Source: Bolinopsis microptera (lineage: Eukaryota; Ctenophora; Tentaculata; Lobata; Bolinopsidae). Taken from it: DNA of 43,259 bases. This document shows positions 1 through 10,985 of this stretch, piece by piece (within the stretch, counting starts at the first letter, position 1; each line of letters begins with the position of its first letter). The translations under genes were made by a program, and so were the position numbers. The stretch is from the NCBI RefSeq assembly GCF_026151205.1, contig NC_087073.1, positions 12,867,578 through 12,910,836 on the forward strand, given 5' to 3'. The notes under the pieces were generated by a model that saw only the letters and a list, made by a program, of their open reading frames with translations, made no database searches and was not told where the DNA came from.

Positions 1-96
1 CTGGTTACCTGGTTACCTGGTTACCTGGTTACCTGGTTACCTGGTTACCTGGTTACCTGGTTACCTGGTTACCTGGTTACCTGGTTACCTGGTTAC
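1..96. repeat. 8-bp tandem repeat, 12 copies
   Basis: Twelve perfect head-to-tail copies of CTGGTTAC. The array is cut by the left edge of the window, so its full length is unknown. The motif is not the canonical animal telomere repeat. Confidence 0.97.
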
Positions 97-158
97 CTTC
101 GTTATCCTTTGCAAAACTCGTTCTTACTAGCCCGTCAAAACGTTCAACACGTCCAGTG

Positions 159-892
159 GTCTCTTAAAACAATGGAGTTAGAGCGGGACTTTACATGTGA
201 AGTAGTCTCTTAAAACAATGGAGTTAGAGCGGGACTTTACATGTGAAGTAGTCTCTTAAAACAATGGAGTTAGAGCGGGACTTTACATGTGAAGTAGTCT
301 CTTAAAACAATGGAGTTAGAGCGGGACTTTACATGTGAAGTAGTCTCTTAAAACAATGGAGTTAGAGCGGGACTTTACATGTGAAGTAGTCTCTTAAAAC
401 AATTGAGTTAGAGCGGGACTTTACATGTGAAGTAGTCTCTTAAAACAATGGAGTTAGAGCGGGACTTTACAGTAGTCTCTTAAAACAATGGAGTTAGAGC
501 GGGACTTTACAGTGGTCTCTTAAAACAATGGAGTTAGAGCGGGACTTTACAGTGGTCTCTTAAAACAATGGAGTTAGAGCGGGACTTTACATGTGAAGTA
601 GTCTCTTAAAACAATGGAGTTAGAGCGGGACTTTACAGTAGTCTCTTAAAACAATGGAGTTAGAGCGGGACTTTACAGTAGTCTCTTAAAACAATGGAGT
701 TAGAGCGGGACTTTACAGTGGTCTCTTAAAACAATGGAGTTAGAGCGGGACTTTACAGTAGTCTCTTAAAACAATGGAGTTAGAGCGGGACTTTACAGTG
801 GTCTCTTAAAACAATGGAGTTAGAGCGGGACTTTACAGTAGTCTCTTAAAACAATGGAGTTAGAGCGGGACTTTACAGTTTACATGTGAAGT
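159..892. repeat. 40/46-bp minisatellite, 17 copies
   Basis: Seventeen tandem units, each beginning GTCTCTTAAAACAATGGAG. Units start at 159, 205, 251, 297, 343, 389, 435, 475, 515, 555, 601, 641, 681, 721, 761, 801 and 841. Two length classes occur. The 46-bp units end in ACATGTGAAGTA, and the 40-bp units lack the inner TGTGAA. Long units fill the left half and short units the right half, with one long unit (555-600) among the short ones. A further A/G variant (AGTAGTC or AGTGGTC) marks individual units. Confidence 0.97.
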
Positions 893-1180
893 TAATTTCG
901 GCAGCCTCCCCACACCCTTGTTTATTTTGTTCCGTATTTAATCATAAGGGATAAGAGCTGGTTAATTGTTGACTGAGTTGTCAGTATACTGTACTGCTCC
1001 TTCTTCAACGCTCCTCTGCTCGGTCCGATAATTCCCAGGTACAGTCATTAGACAACTATTTAATTCATTTTTCATAAAAATTCGGCTAATGCTGTGTTAA
1101 CAATTCCTCCTTTTAATAAAATACCTAACTCGGACTACACACCGCCCTTTGCACTGTGATTGTTCATCACATACATGGTT
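893..1180. other. unannotated spacer
   Basis: Single-copy AT-rich sequence between the minisatellite and the foldback. I see no gene or repeat in it. Confidence 0.6.
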
Positions 1181-1490
1181 CGGAGCACATTATCACAGTT
1201 TTAAAAGAATGTAATAATGTGCTCCGAGAGTGCGAAAATGGAAATTGGCACGGATATAATGTGTCATCAGCCTCCGTTATAGCTGTCACCAAAGTGTGAC
1301 TGTTTTTACTCTTAGGAACTTCCCACTATGAACTTTTTTCTAGGAAGTCCAGTTGTAGATACGCCCTGAAAATAACACCGTTGCATTTCTCTTTCCGCCT
1401 TTCCACACAACTGCATCACACTTTGGTGACAGCTATGACGGAAGGCTGGTGACACATTATATCCGTGCCAAATTCCACTTTCGCACTCTT
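1181..1490. mobile_element. foldback element with two nested inverted repeats
   Basis: Two adjacent hairpins. The first pairs CGGAGCACATTAT (1181-1193) with its exact complement at 1214-1226. Immediately next to it, a ~73-bp arm (1227-1299) pairs imperfectly with 1416-1490, leaving a ~116-bp loop. The arms carry blocks such as CACGGATATAATGTGTCA and its complement. This resembles a non-autonomous foldback or MITE, but I see no clear target-site duplication. No protein is encoded; the short ORF across the right arm is a by-product of the repeat. Confidence 0.75.
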
Positions 1491-4400
1491 TTGCAGTTAA
1501 TCTTTTAGGCAATAATTATTATTGCAAAATTCCAACATACCAAGATATCCATGTACGGTCATGGTAATGATATTACTCAAATTACCCCTTATAATTTGCG
1601 ATGGGACGGATAAGATAGGAGCCCCATACGTCTGTGTTTTCTTTCCGATTTTCCGTAGAACGTAATTTGGGAAGTTTGATCATCATTGGATAGCTACTGA
1701 GGGTAGGACAGAGTACTCTTTAAAATATGACTTTACTTTAAAATAACGTCGTTTTTCACTGCATAAATGTTAAATTGTGGCTGTATTTGTTTATTTTGCA
1801 CTATGTCGCCAGTTTTATGCGATGTTATTTCAAGATGCTTTGTAATCGTGCATAAAACATGTATTGTTTTATTTGTTGCGCAGTGTTTTAGTGTATCTTC
1901 AAGAATATCAATTCAAATCTTCATCATCACTAGACCAGCTCAGAAATATAACGAAGTTTTCCTGATCACTGCAACTGATACCAATACTTTCTTATCTCTT
2001 ATCATTGTAAACCAATAAGTTACGAGTTACCATAGCATTACCATGATTATTTTCTATCATATTTTATAGATCACTGACTTTTGCTTTCCATTTTCAATGG
2101 GCTAGGAAGAAAATATACTGCTTACTGATTTAATATTGATGTTTGCGACAGAAAGTATGATAATAGATCCTCACCTCATGGACTCTGTCTTTAAGTGAAA
2201 TAAAATATTATCGCGATCTTCCGACTTGGCACTTAGCCAATTACAATTACAATTATATGATATCCGCAATACAAGTGGTGTTTCATTCGTTTATTTTGCC
2301 TCTTCAGTCTTCAGTCTCTTCTTTGTTTCAACGAGTTTCATTTCCGTCCGCTTGGTTGTTCACTATATTAGCAAGTTTAATACAGAGATATTTGTAGCGA
2401 AACCGTATGAAGTATGAACTGTGCAGGCAAGCAGAAAACTGATAAAGCTAAAGATTACAAGTAGGTACCGTTAAAAGAATGCACGTTTTGAATTTAACAG
2501 ACAGTAATAATTTTTCCGATAATTAAATTTCTTATCTTAGTAATCCAATAACACCAAGTTCGGTATTACCATTTTACTCACAAATCACACTAGTCTTGCT
2601 TTAACTTCACTATCACAAAAAATACATTGTTCATAAATCATTACAAATAACCTGAATTATTACAAACCATATATCCCACGATCGTTGTCTCTGTCTGCTC
2701 CTTAATCTTGTTCTCTGCTCCAAGTCTGCAGTATATAGTCTCTCCCTCGTACGTATCAAATTATTATTTTAATCAGAATTATGTTATTTGATAGGCGTTT
2801 GTATTACTCACCTGTCCTCAATATTTCAGACTTTCATAACGGGCCGATCATTACAAAATTCCTGAATCACTGAGTCATTATCCGGGTTTTTTCTCAAAAC
2901 ATTTCATCATTATCCTGAAATTACCAATTTTTAAACATAACCAATTGAAAAATGTCTCCAGATTTTTGGCAAAACACACTTCTTTTAATCTGTTATAATT
3001 GGATAACAATGAGTTTGTTAGGAAGATTATGATTCATGACAACAAGTCGTTATGCTCCTGCAGGTCCTATCACATTACCTACCAGCTAGTTGTGGTTGTA
3101 CAGCTTCGCTCATAGATTCCACGCCTTTCTCAAACTGTCTGGTGTTAGTTGTACCGGGGAATGTTATCTGAAACTGTTTTTACTCATGTATTGGCGGCTG
3201 AGTGAGTGATGGTATGCACTCTGGGTTAAGCCTTAGAGCTGTCAGCTGTACCAATACTACTAAGAATTTGTTACATTTTTTGTTGCGTATTTTTCCTAGC
3301 CGGAACCCAGATTACTCTTCTTTAACAGGTATTATACTACCTATTTCTCCTAAATCCAGTGCGAAGATACCCAGAAACAGTTTCATATGGTTTTATCATC
3401 TGATTTTCATTTACACTGTAACAACTGATCCATAAGCTACGGGGCCCTTCTCAACGTGTTTTCTTCGGAAGACTTTTCAGTAAAAACGCAACACCTTATC
3501 CTGCACAAGCTGTGCCTAACGAACAATACTGTAATTTGATTAGTGACATGCATTTGTTACACTGTGTCCAAAGGTTGAGTCAAATACACGACCTCATGAA
3601 CATTCATGACCACCCTCAGATTCATTTATCATCGGCCGGTGGCCAGGGGATATGCGAATATTATCACAAATATGATAATTTAACGTCAAATGTTGACATG
3701 GTCTGCCAGTTGGCTCATGATTAATTAGTTATATTGTAATGAATGTCATATTGTCATGCCTTGAAATAGTATCAGGCCAGTCTAGCATGTCGCAATCTTT
3801 GGTTATTGGGACGATATATTTGGTACAAGACACGAATGTGATTATTTGATGGACAAAATTGATACCTTACTGGTTCCTACATTGATTAAACTTTATCTTG
3901 GCTGTTTTTTTTGCTCATTAAGAGGAATTTGGTGGTGCAAGGTTCCCCGGACATCCTTCTTCTTAGCCTCTACGGATCTCGGTATATTCAGCCGAATAAA
4001 GAGTTAAGTAGGTAAACTTGAATCTTGAACCCTCGGGAGAATAATGGTTTAGTATACACTAATTTCTAAGTACCTTTAAAGTTGCTGCTTGCCGGTGATA
4101 TAAGTGTGGATAATGCTTAGAAATTCCATATAAAGATATAAGTACATAGCAGAATATGTATAAATTATTCGGAATTATTAGGAATTCTGTGGAACACAGC
4201 CAGATCGTTAAGGGAAACCCTTAGTCAGTCACCATGGTGACTCAATAGTACAGCATTCAAATTTGGGGCATGTAATTGCCATTGTTATGTATTCTACTCT
4301 TGAATTATGCTGCTGAGTAGGTAATTTGACGCTGCCCGCTGTCCATCAAGTCTGCACACTTGTCGCAAATTGTATCCTGATTTCTTGATAACTGTGGTAT

Positions 4401-5565
4401 TTAATTTCTTGATCTTTCATTAGAATTTCAAAGATCCTATATTTATTTTTGAGAGGCCTTTCATTTGATAAGTTGTCAGACGTGACCTGACCCATCTGAT
4501 CGGAGGGTGCATGTGAAGCCGCACAATCATCGGTGCAAATACACCCTCTCTAACGACAATGATATCACGTCAGTTAATGCACAGATGCACTGTTTCAACG
4601 CAAAGAAGCCCGACAAAAGTTCGCATATTACTATCCGAAATTAATTGGTTATCTGTGATTAATTGGACTTTTACCTCAGTGGCTCTTATTCTCACGATCC
4701 TAGGTTATCATTACATTGATCCTCTATTTATTTGTGTCGTATAAAAGCTCATATTTATTTCTAGTCGGTAGATCACTCCAATTCACTGAGCTTTAGTGAA
4801 GATGTAGTGAGTACTCGAGAATATCTCAACTCTCCTGAGAACTGGGTCCTGTACTTTGTGTCCCACCCTAGCCCCAAATGAGATAACCAACACCTCACAG
4901 GGCACCTTGTAAATTGTAATGAAATAACACGTGTAATTTTACCTCACCTTTACACTCAGCGTTACGTTTTTGTTTGCCTTTCGCCGACAACTCTACCGCT
5001 ATATATCAAATCCCTAGGCCTTAGTTTTACAATTAGAATTCAATACAATTACATAGAATGAATGGGCTGTAATCAAGTATGTAATGCCAGTCTGAATATA
5101 TCAGATATGCTCTTTCTTCATCAGTTCATGTGAAGGCCTGGCTGGAGGCTGCTACCTTGCTCCCGGAGAGAAATGTGCTCCGTGACACAAAACCTTGATT
5201 TGTCATTTCAACTACTCGTCAGCCACTGTAAAGATAAGGTGATCCCGACTTTTTGATTTCTTGGAAGCTTTTTGTCTCGAAAATATTATCATTATCCCTA
5301 TTTAGCAATATTAATGTGTTAGAAAGAATGTTGAAATATGTGTTCCGTGTGCCATAGCTTGTCATGATTAGTACTCAATTATTTCTTCCTACTTTTTGTA
5401 ATTCGGATACTTTCGATAGGCTAAGTGGGGTCACTGCTTCTGAAGGCATCTAAGTTTCAATCAGGCATCACAGTTAGGCTTTTTTCGATTGTGCATTTTC
5501 TATTGAACTGCTCAAGATAAAACAAATTTAACGGCCTTTCTGCTCACTCACCAGTTTGCTGAGCT
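1491..5565. other. long intergenic stretch, no supported gene
   Basis: About 4 kb of AT-rich sequence. Only short ORFs occur on either strand (longest 83 codons), with no domain I recognise and no convincing run of splice-site-bounded coding sequence. I see no RNA gene. It may hold introns or regulatory DNA of genes outside the window. Confidence 0.6.
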
Positions 5566-5981
5566 ACAGGTTGAGATAGATTGTCAGGTAGATTGTCAGG
5601 TAGATTGTCAGGTAGATTGTCAGGTAGATTGTCAGGTAGATTGTCAGATAGATTGTCATGTAGATCGTCAGGTAGATTGTCAGGTAAATTGTCGGGTAGA
5701 TTGTCAGGTAGATTGTCAGGTAGATTGTCAGGTATATTGTCAGGTTGATTGTCAGGTAGATTGTCAGATAGATTGTCAGGTAGATTGTCAGGTAGATTGT
5801 TAGGCAGATTGTCCGGTGGATTGTCAGGTAGATTGTCAGGTAGATTGTCAGGTTGATTGTCAGGTAGATTGTCAGGTAGATTGTCAGATAGATTGTCAGG
5901 TAGATTGTCAGGTAGATTGTTAGGCAGATTGTCCGGTGGATTGTCAGGTAGATTGTCAGGTAGATTGTCAGATAGATTGTC
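5566..5981. repeat. 12-bp minisatellite with 120-bp higher-order unit
   Basis: About 34 copies of a 12-bp unit close to GTAGATTGTCAG. Because 12 is a multiple of 3, the minus strand stays open as a 139-codon TIYL-type repeat. I regard this as a repeat artefact and not a gene. The segments 5761-5820 and 5881-5940 are identical, so ten 12-bp units form a 120-bp higher-order repeat marked by the variants GTTAGGCAG and GTCCGGTGG. Confidence 0.95.
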
Positions 5982-6054
5982 ACGTCCTAAACTCTAACCT
6001 AAAGCAGGAACAACAAGAGAAGCAGCGAGTGGCAGGCTAGACAAATAGATATAA

Positions 6055-6100
6055 AAAAATTAAATCACGAGACTATATATAGTCTCGTGATTTAATTTTT
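6055..6100. repeat. 46-bp perfect palindrome
   Basis: Arms of 23 bp, centred between 6077 and 6078, with no spacer. The centre reads GACTATATATAGTC and the outer ends are AAAAATTAAATCACGA and its complement. It could extrude as a cruciform or be a very short inverted-repeat element. No target duplication is evident. Confidence 0.95.
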
Positions 6101-7051
6101 CAAGCCCCTGACTTCAGTCCCCCCTATAAAGCACTACTTGACTAATGTTCTTGAAGTTGTGTCCCGTTTGTGTGCTCCGCGTGGCCAGCACATTAAGGAA
6201 GTCGATTGAGCAGTTTCAGGCATTTTGCTGCGGTGTAATTTGTTAATGTTTGCCCTGGCGGCCCTCTTCCCCGCACTATTGTTTGTTTTACCTCTGCTCG
6301 ATATCTCATTATCACCTACCTCACGTACTCCCACACACGATCTAAATTCTAATGTATTGTGTACATGTTGTATGAGTCATATATTTCATCTTGTGTTGCG
6401 AATACATATTACATGGTAGTATTGAAATTAGAATAGTTCACATTCATTAGTTTATCTTAACATAGTAGTTATATGTGCAGTGTAACTGAGAAGTATAACA
6501 CTCTCTGTCTTGGCCACCTTTGTTTCATAACCAAAAGCTCTTGTTTTGTAAGGGCCTTTATAGGGCCTTATATAAGGGCCTTCACTCTGTGTAACGGCCT
6601 TTTAAACTCTGTATATACCGTGTACACTGTACACTCGCCCTATTCTACTACTTGGCATTCTACATATTTTACGACTTTACTTTTACTACTTCTTATATTT
6701 ATTATACGTTTTCTTTGTTTCGGATGTGTTTGAGCTCTTGCAGGGCACGTATATATTTTCTGTATAATATCTAGTATATAATCAAAGAATAGCCACTGAG
6801 TACCGGGAACATTTTAACGTTTTCCGGACCCTTTGAAGCGCAATTCACTGCGATTTATTTCTAAAGATACTGACTTAGTTCTAATGATGCTGAGTGCCCA
6901 AACAACCTTCACAGGTTAGACTAGTATCCCCTAAACGCACATTTTTGCTATTCGCAAAGTAAATCTTGAGAAATTGTCCCACAACATTATAATACCACTC
7001 CCATCCGCCCTATTACATAGCTGGGTTAGCGGAGTGGTCAGCATGCTACAC
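6101..7051. other. intergenic, no supported gene
   Basis: AT-rich sequence with only short ORFs (up to 86 codons, no recognised domain). A small cluster of AGGGCCTT-type repeats lies near 6550-6600, with GTGTACACTGTACAC just after it. Confidence 0.55.
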
Positions 7052-7111
7052 TGTAGAAACACTGTTGGTATGCTGTAGCAGATACAGCATATAACCAACA
7101 CTGTTTCCACA
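7052..7111. repeat. imperfect inverted repeat beside an A-box-like motif
   Basis: A 26-nt arm beginning TGTAGAAACACTGTTGG pairs with a 29-nt arm ending CCAACACTGTTTCCACA, with a short loop and a few mismatches and bulges. Just upstream (7026-7038) is TTAGCGGAGTGG, which resembles a tRNA A box. No B box follows at the usual distance, so I do not call a tRNA or SINE. Confidence 0.7.
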
Positions 7112-7625
7112 CCGTAAAAGACTTTGTGAATTGTCAGCTGATTCAGATCGCTGAGGAGTGACGCCTGCTTGCCAGCTTGCTATTCCCAAGTGCTGCTATT
7201 CCCAAGTGCTCATTACCGTATTTCTTTGCTCCACACTACACCATATAACAATAGAACAGTGCTTGCTATCGTCAAATTCTCGATTGCACACTTGATGAAT
7301 TCGACCATTTTTGTGCTCCAGATACTTTAAAGTTGTTCATGCCAGGCAGTGCTTTTTATTGTTTAGCGGTTGTGCGATACGTGCGATATGTGGGTCACAG
7401 TTATTCTTCACATGTAACTGAGCATGTCGTGTTTTTACCGAACGGGTTTCAGACTTGTCTATATCTATCTCAAATCTTAGAATCTCCGATGAAACAATGT
7501 CAGGGAATAACTGATCATCAATATAGAAATATTACAGATATACATTTTAAATAAAATATAAAGACTCAAATTAATCGATCATTCGCGTTAAACTTTTACA
7601 ATCTACACTTGTGACTTAAATTATA
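7112..7625. other. intergenic, no supported gene
   Basis: Only one 73-codon ORF with no recognisable features. A 12-bp direct repeat (CTATTCCCAAGTG) lies at about 7180-7208. Confidence 0.55.
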
Positions 7626-7672
7626 GGATATATCTTATATATATATAAGATATATATATCTTATATATATAC
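7626..7672. repeat. AT palindromic microsatellite
   Basis: Alternating TA tracts with ATCTTATATA / TATAAGAT blocks, able to form several alternative hairpins. Confidence 0.85.
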
Positions 7673-7785
7673 ATTATACACTCGGCTAAATCTTGTGAGT
7701 GTTCAACGACAGCTCTGTAAACCTTCAGTTCACATTCTAATATAACTAACTCTACACATAATAATATACACAAACTAATCCGCCC

Positions 7786-7789
7786 CGAG
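7786..7789. repeat. target-site duplication CGAG, left copy
   Basis: CGAG abuts the left end of the LTR element and is repeated immediately after its right end (17435-17438). A 4-bp duplication is usual for Ty3/Gypsy-type and envelope-bearing LTR elements. Confidence 0.85.
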
Positions 7790-8522
7790 TGTGGGTTATG
7801 AAGAGAGAGAGAGATGGTTGATCGTCTAGGTTTGAGATAGGTTGATTAGTTTCAGGACTTTAGTTCCAACAGACTATCTGTCTGTTCCCACAATGGAACT
7901 TGTAGGTTGCGTTGTGTTTTAGTTAGAGTGAGTTGACCAAATAATACGACTTGAAATCGGGTTGGGTGTAGCTATGTATCAATGTATCAATGTATAAATG
8001 TATCAATGTATCAATGTATTAATGTATCAATGTATTAACTATTAGGAACGATGATAGGTTTTACTATGTCTTTGGGATGCAGTCAGGAAGTCAAGAAGTG
8101 GGGAATAAAGGGTGTGTCTAGGGTTTTTATAGGTTGTATCCCATGACAATCATGGGACTAAAACGTGTGACCCATGAGGTACACTCACGGAAACGATTAT
8201 CTTAGTCATCGTTTCCGCTACTCAAAACAGTGAACAATGAGCGTTCACTGGACAAACAGGACAGAACAATGAGAACCCTCGCTCATCCATTACTCCATTA
8301 ATTGCTTTTCCCTATGATTCACCTTTACGTTGTGAAGCCAATTGTTTGTTAACCTCTGGCGTCACAATCAGTTCCGGTTTGCAGTCACAGGTCCTGTCTG
8401 TGACCTATTAACTATAGGTTACCTCATTTGGAGATGTGCCAAGCACAAGCAGATAGTTGGCAACCTGCCAACAGGGGATAGCAAAGTTATATGGCTTAGA
8501 GTGTACAAAGGGTGGTCCCACA
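7790..8522 (-). repeat. 3' LTR of the retroelement
   Basis: 733 bp, matching 16698-17434 essentially base for base except for a (GA)6 versus (GA)8 tract near the plus-strand left end. It contains a 9-bp ATGTATCAA-type tandem repeat at 7973-8037 and a cluster of perfect stem-loops (8140-8472). It ends in the TG...CA dinucleotides typical of LTRs, inside a 6-bp terminal inverted repeat. Confidence 0.95.
8140..8472. promoter_or_regulatory. cluster of six perfect hairpins in the LTR
   Basis: Perfect inverted repeats in the 3' LTR: CCCATGA/TCATGGG (8140-8156), GGAAACGAT/ATCGTTTCC (8189-8216), CAGTGAAC/GTTCACTG (8228-8250), GTCACAG/CTGTGAC (8384-8404), ACCTAT/ATAGGT (8403-8419) and GTTGGCA/TGCCAAC (8456-8472). 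The same series recurs in the 5' LTR at 17052-17384. A regulatory, packaging or protein-binding role is inference. Confidence 0.6.
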
Positions 8523-8523
8523 A

Positions 8524-8535
8524 CCTTCCCCCCTT
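8524..8535 (-). promoter_or_regulatory. polypurine tract of the retroelement
   Basis: On the minus strand the sequence AAGGGGGGAAGG lies one base inside the 3' LTR. This is the expected position of the purine primer for plus-strand DNA synthesis. Confidence 0.85.
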
Positions 8536-9429
8536 AAGAAGAAAAAAATTTTGGCAAGAATTTTGTTAGGAACCTACCATCGTTTTAAAAATAAATATCG
8601 TAATCTAAATCAATTTTAGATATCTTGAAAGAAATAATTTAAGGTTATGAGCAGAATTGATATTGTGAATGAAATTCATTACCCTTTTTTATTTGTCTAT
8701 AAAATACACGAATACTTAAATCACACGAAAAATTAATTTTAAAAATAATAATTTATTTTTGGATTTTTATCTTTTTCTCTTAAAACACAAGAATAAATAT
8801 TTTTATATAGTTTGTCACAATCAATAATAACTAGAAACATCGGTAATTGAAACTTCTTTCCGCATTGTATTTATAATTGGTTTTAACAAAATTCGTTTCT
8901 CGTTAAAATTGTATGTGACCACTTATAAATTCACACATAAATCAATTTAATATAATTCCAATAATTTACATACGTTTTTCAATTTTGAACGACACCTTGA
9001 AGGTTTAAAATAGTACGTTGGTTGGTGAATAAAATTTGTGGTTAATCTTGGTTAAACCATTTTAGTGCTTTGTTCCTATTGAAGATAAATATGTAATCAA
9101 TGTAAGTCATTAGTTCACTTGGCAAATGTTCGTAACTCTTAGTATTATATAGGCACGACAGTTCAATATAAATTTCTAGGATTATTGTTACTTCTTTAAG
9201 CAAATGAAATTTTTTCCTTTTAGGAGCCTTTTTTGCATATTACACTGATTTGTAAACAGTCGTTTGAAGAATCTTTTATTATGTTGTTCTAGGTAAGCTG
9301 ATATTACACACATTAATAGTTTTTTGACAGGGTATTTCTGATATAAATGCTGGAAAATGAACTTTGATGTTTGGATGATACTTTGTGGAGATTTTGTTTT
9401 GGCTGCAAGGGTCAGTTCATTTTTTAGTT
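8536..9429. other. AT-rich 3' non-coding part of the retroelement
   Basis: Very AT-rich sequence just inside the 3' LTR with no ORF of note on either strand. It could be captured host DNA or decayed element sequence. Confidence 0.5.
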
Positions 9430-9654
9430 TTATGAGGTGAGGAAGGGATGGGGCACTGTACGATTTTCGGGTAACATCGAATTGTGAGTTGCGATGCTAG
9501 ATTCGTTTATTTGCACCCATTTGTTGAGGGAATACGGGTCCAGTAGATGTCGTTGTTTACAATTACGGCTCACAGCTCTTAGTTGGAGGATGTCGTCAAA
9601 GTGTAACAATAGCGCTATATTGAACAAGACTTCCTGGGGAAGAAAAGAAAACAT
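9430..9654 (-). CDS. F-box-like ORF near the 3' LTR
   Basis: A 74-residue frame starting at an ATG in the context TTCGCCATGT. The open frame runs a little further upstream without another ATG. It contains FLPQEVLFNIALLL, then DILQLRAVSRNCK and a downstream NKW. This follows the F-box pattern LPxEvL..I...L...DiL.LR.VSR....W, a domain that in eukaryotes docks proteins to Skp1 in SCF ubiquitin ligases. No substrate-binding repeats follow before the stop. Directly upstream of GAAGTC is TTTTCTTTTCTTCCCCAG, which also looks like a 3' splice acceptor, so this may be an exon captured from a host gene. The F-box call rests on pattern matching by eye. Whether it is expressed is unknown. Confidence 0.4.
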   Translation of the reverse strand: MFSFLPQEVLFNIALLLHFDDILQLRAVSRNCKQRHLLDPYSLNKWVQINESSIATHNSMLPENRTVPHPFLTS

Positions 9655-9678
9655 GGCGAATTGAAGCAACGAATGCAA

Positions 9679-10985
9679 TAAGTGGTATTAGAGCAGGCCG
9701 ACCTCCAGGAAAACTGATTCTTGTGCCCGGAGTTAATGGCATTGTTTTATGGTAGTGAGCTAATTTGGATCCTGGTGGTGTGAGTAAAGAAGTTTCATGG
9801 TTCAAAAGATTTAAAACCTGTCGTGATGCCGTGTTGTTTTAGAACTTGTGACACTCCCATTGTGGAGGAACTGCCCCCGATGGATTGTGGATCCCGAGGG
9901 GGATAGTTCATGGAACGAGAGACGGGGGTCTGGCGTACTGCATGTACCAAATTACATGAGTGCAGTGCGTCAGTACAGTAGGTTCAAGGGACACGAGAGC
10001 CTGGTATGTTGGTTTCGTTCTTTTTTCTGATAGTCTTGATTTCATTTTTGGATAATTTAGGATGTTAATGACGTGGATATTTAAGTTATGTGTGTTTCAG
10101 TTTTGATAGATGAATTTTTCTTTGTTGAATGTTATGTTTTATTATTGTTGTGATTATGTGCAATTTCCAATTTTCAGCCCCTATGTGGCAAGGCAAAAAC
10201 ACCATAGATCAATATATGATCATGAGCAAGCGTAAAAGAGGTTTCCTGATAGGATAGAATGAGATAATTAGCTAGCTGTTTTTATGCTGACGTTATAGGT
10301 ACGAAATTGTAAAATAGTACAACTGATTTCGTTAAAAGTCAGAACAAAACAGATATGGGCGTATTTTGTTTTTGTTGATGTCAACCATAGAATTCAATTT
10401 GTTTTTTGTAATGGTGTCGCTCAAAATTCGGAATTTCACGGTTTTAAAATACTTAGTTGATGCAGCTCCAAGTATGATATCGAGAGGCTCGGACACTGGG
10501 TACTTTTTAAGAGCTCTTTGAAATTGGTGCCTTAACTTATTCAAAAATATGTTTTTCCTTGATTTTGATAAATAATTTAAAATTCGACATTCAACCGTTT
10601 CCGTAATTTTAATAAATACTTTAACACACAGCGCATTATTTAAAAGTTGCAAAAGTAGCGCTACTGTTTCTGGAGGTACAAGTGTTCTGTATTTGTTTTT
10701 GAAAGAACTGAAATAATATCCACGGTTTCTTGATATTTTGGATTCTGAGCTTTGTAATGGTTCAGAATGTTTTACATCTAGTCTGTATTGTTTTTATAAA
10801 GCTCGTAGCACAGCGTGTACCCTGTTTGATGTATGTTGCATAAAGATAAAGTTGAGAGCGTCTCTTTTCGGTATCAGGTTTCGAACGGTTAGGTAGATGA
10901 TTATTAGATGCAATGTTTGTGTTTTGATGTCCAGTTGAGAAAAGTGTCCATTTATTGAGTCTCTGGTGGCCATTGTAGCCATTAT
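9679..10985. other. retroelement 3' region, unassigned
   Basis: No recognised domain. A 106-codon minus-strand ORF (10332-10652) is rich in Lys, Ile and Asn. It may be real or chance. A 60-codon plus-strand ORF lies at 9848-10030. I see no repeat of note. Confidence 0.4.

Noticed and set aside
1-96. Telomere repeat
   Set aside because: CTGGTTAC is 8 bp and does not match animal TTAGGG-type repeats. It continues into ordinary sequence on the right, and the left edge is only the window boundary.
155-892. CRISPR array
   Set aside because: The repeats are directly adjacent with no unique spacers, in a eukaryotic context. It is an ordinary minisatellite.
5564-5983. 139-codon minus-strand ORF of TIYL repeats
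   Set aside because: It is produced by the 12-bp minisatellite, whose period is a multiple of three. There is no non-repeat coding sequence around it.
7020-7111. Possible tRNA or tRNA-derived SINE
   Set aside because: TTAGCGGAGTGG resembles an A box, but there is no B box at the right distance and no cloverleaf. The following bases form a different long hairpin.
8342-8569. 75- and 79-codon plus-strand ORFs at 8342 and 17254 as a duplicated gene
   Set aside because: They lie in the two LTRs, antisense to the element, and share sequence only because the LTRs are copies.
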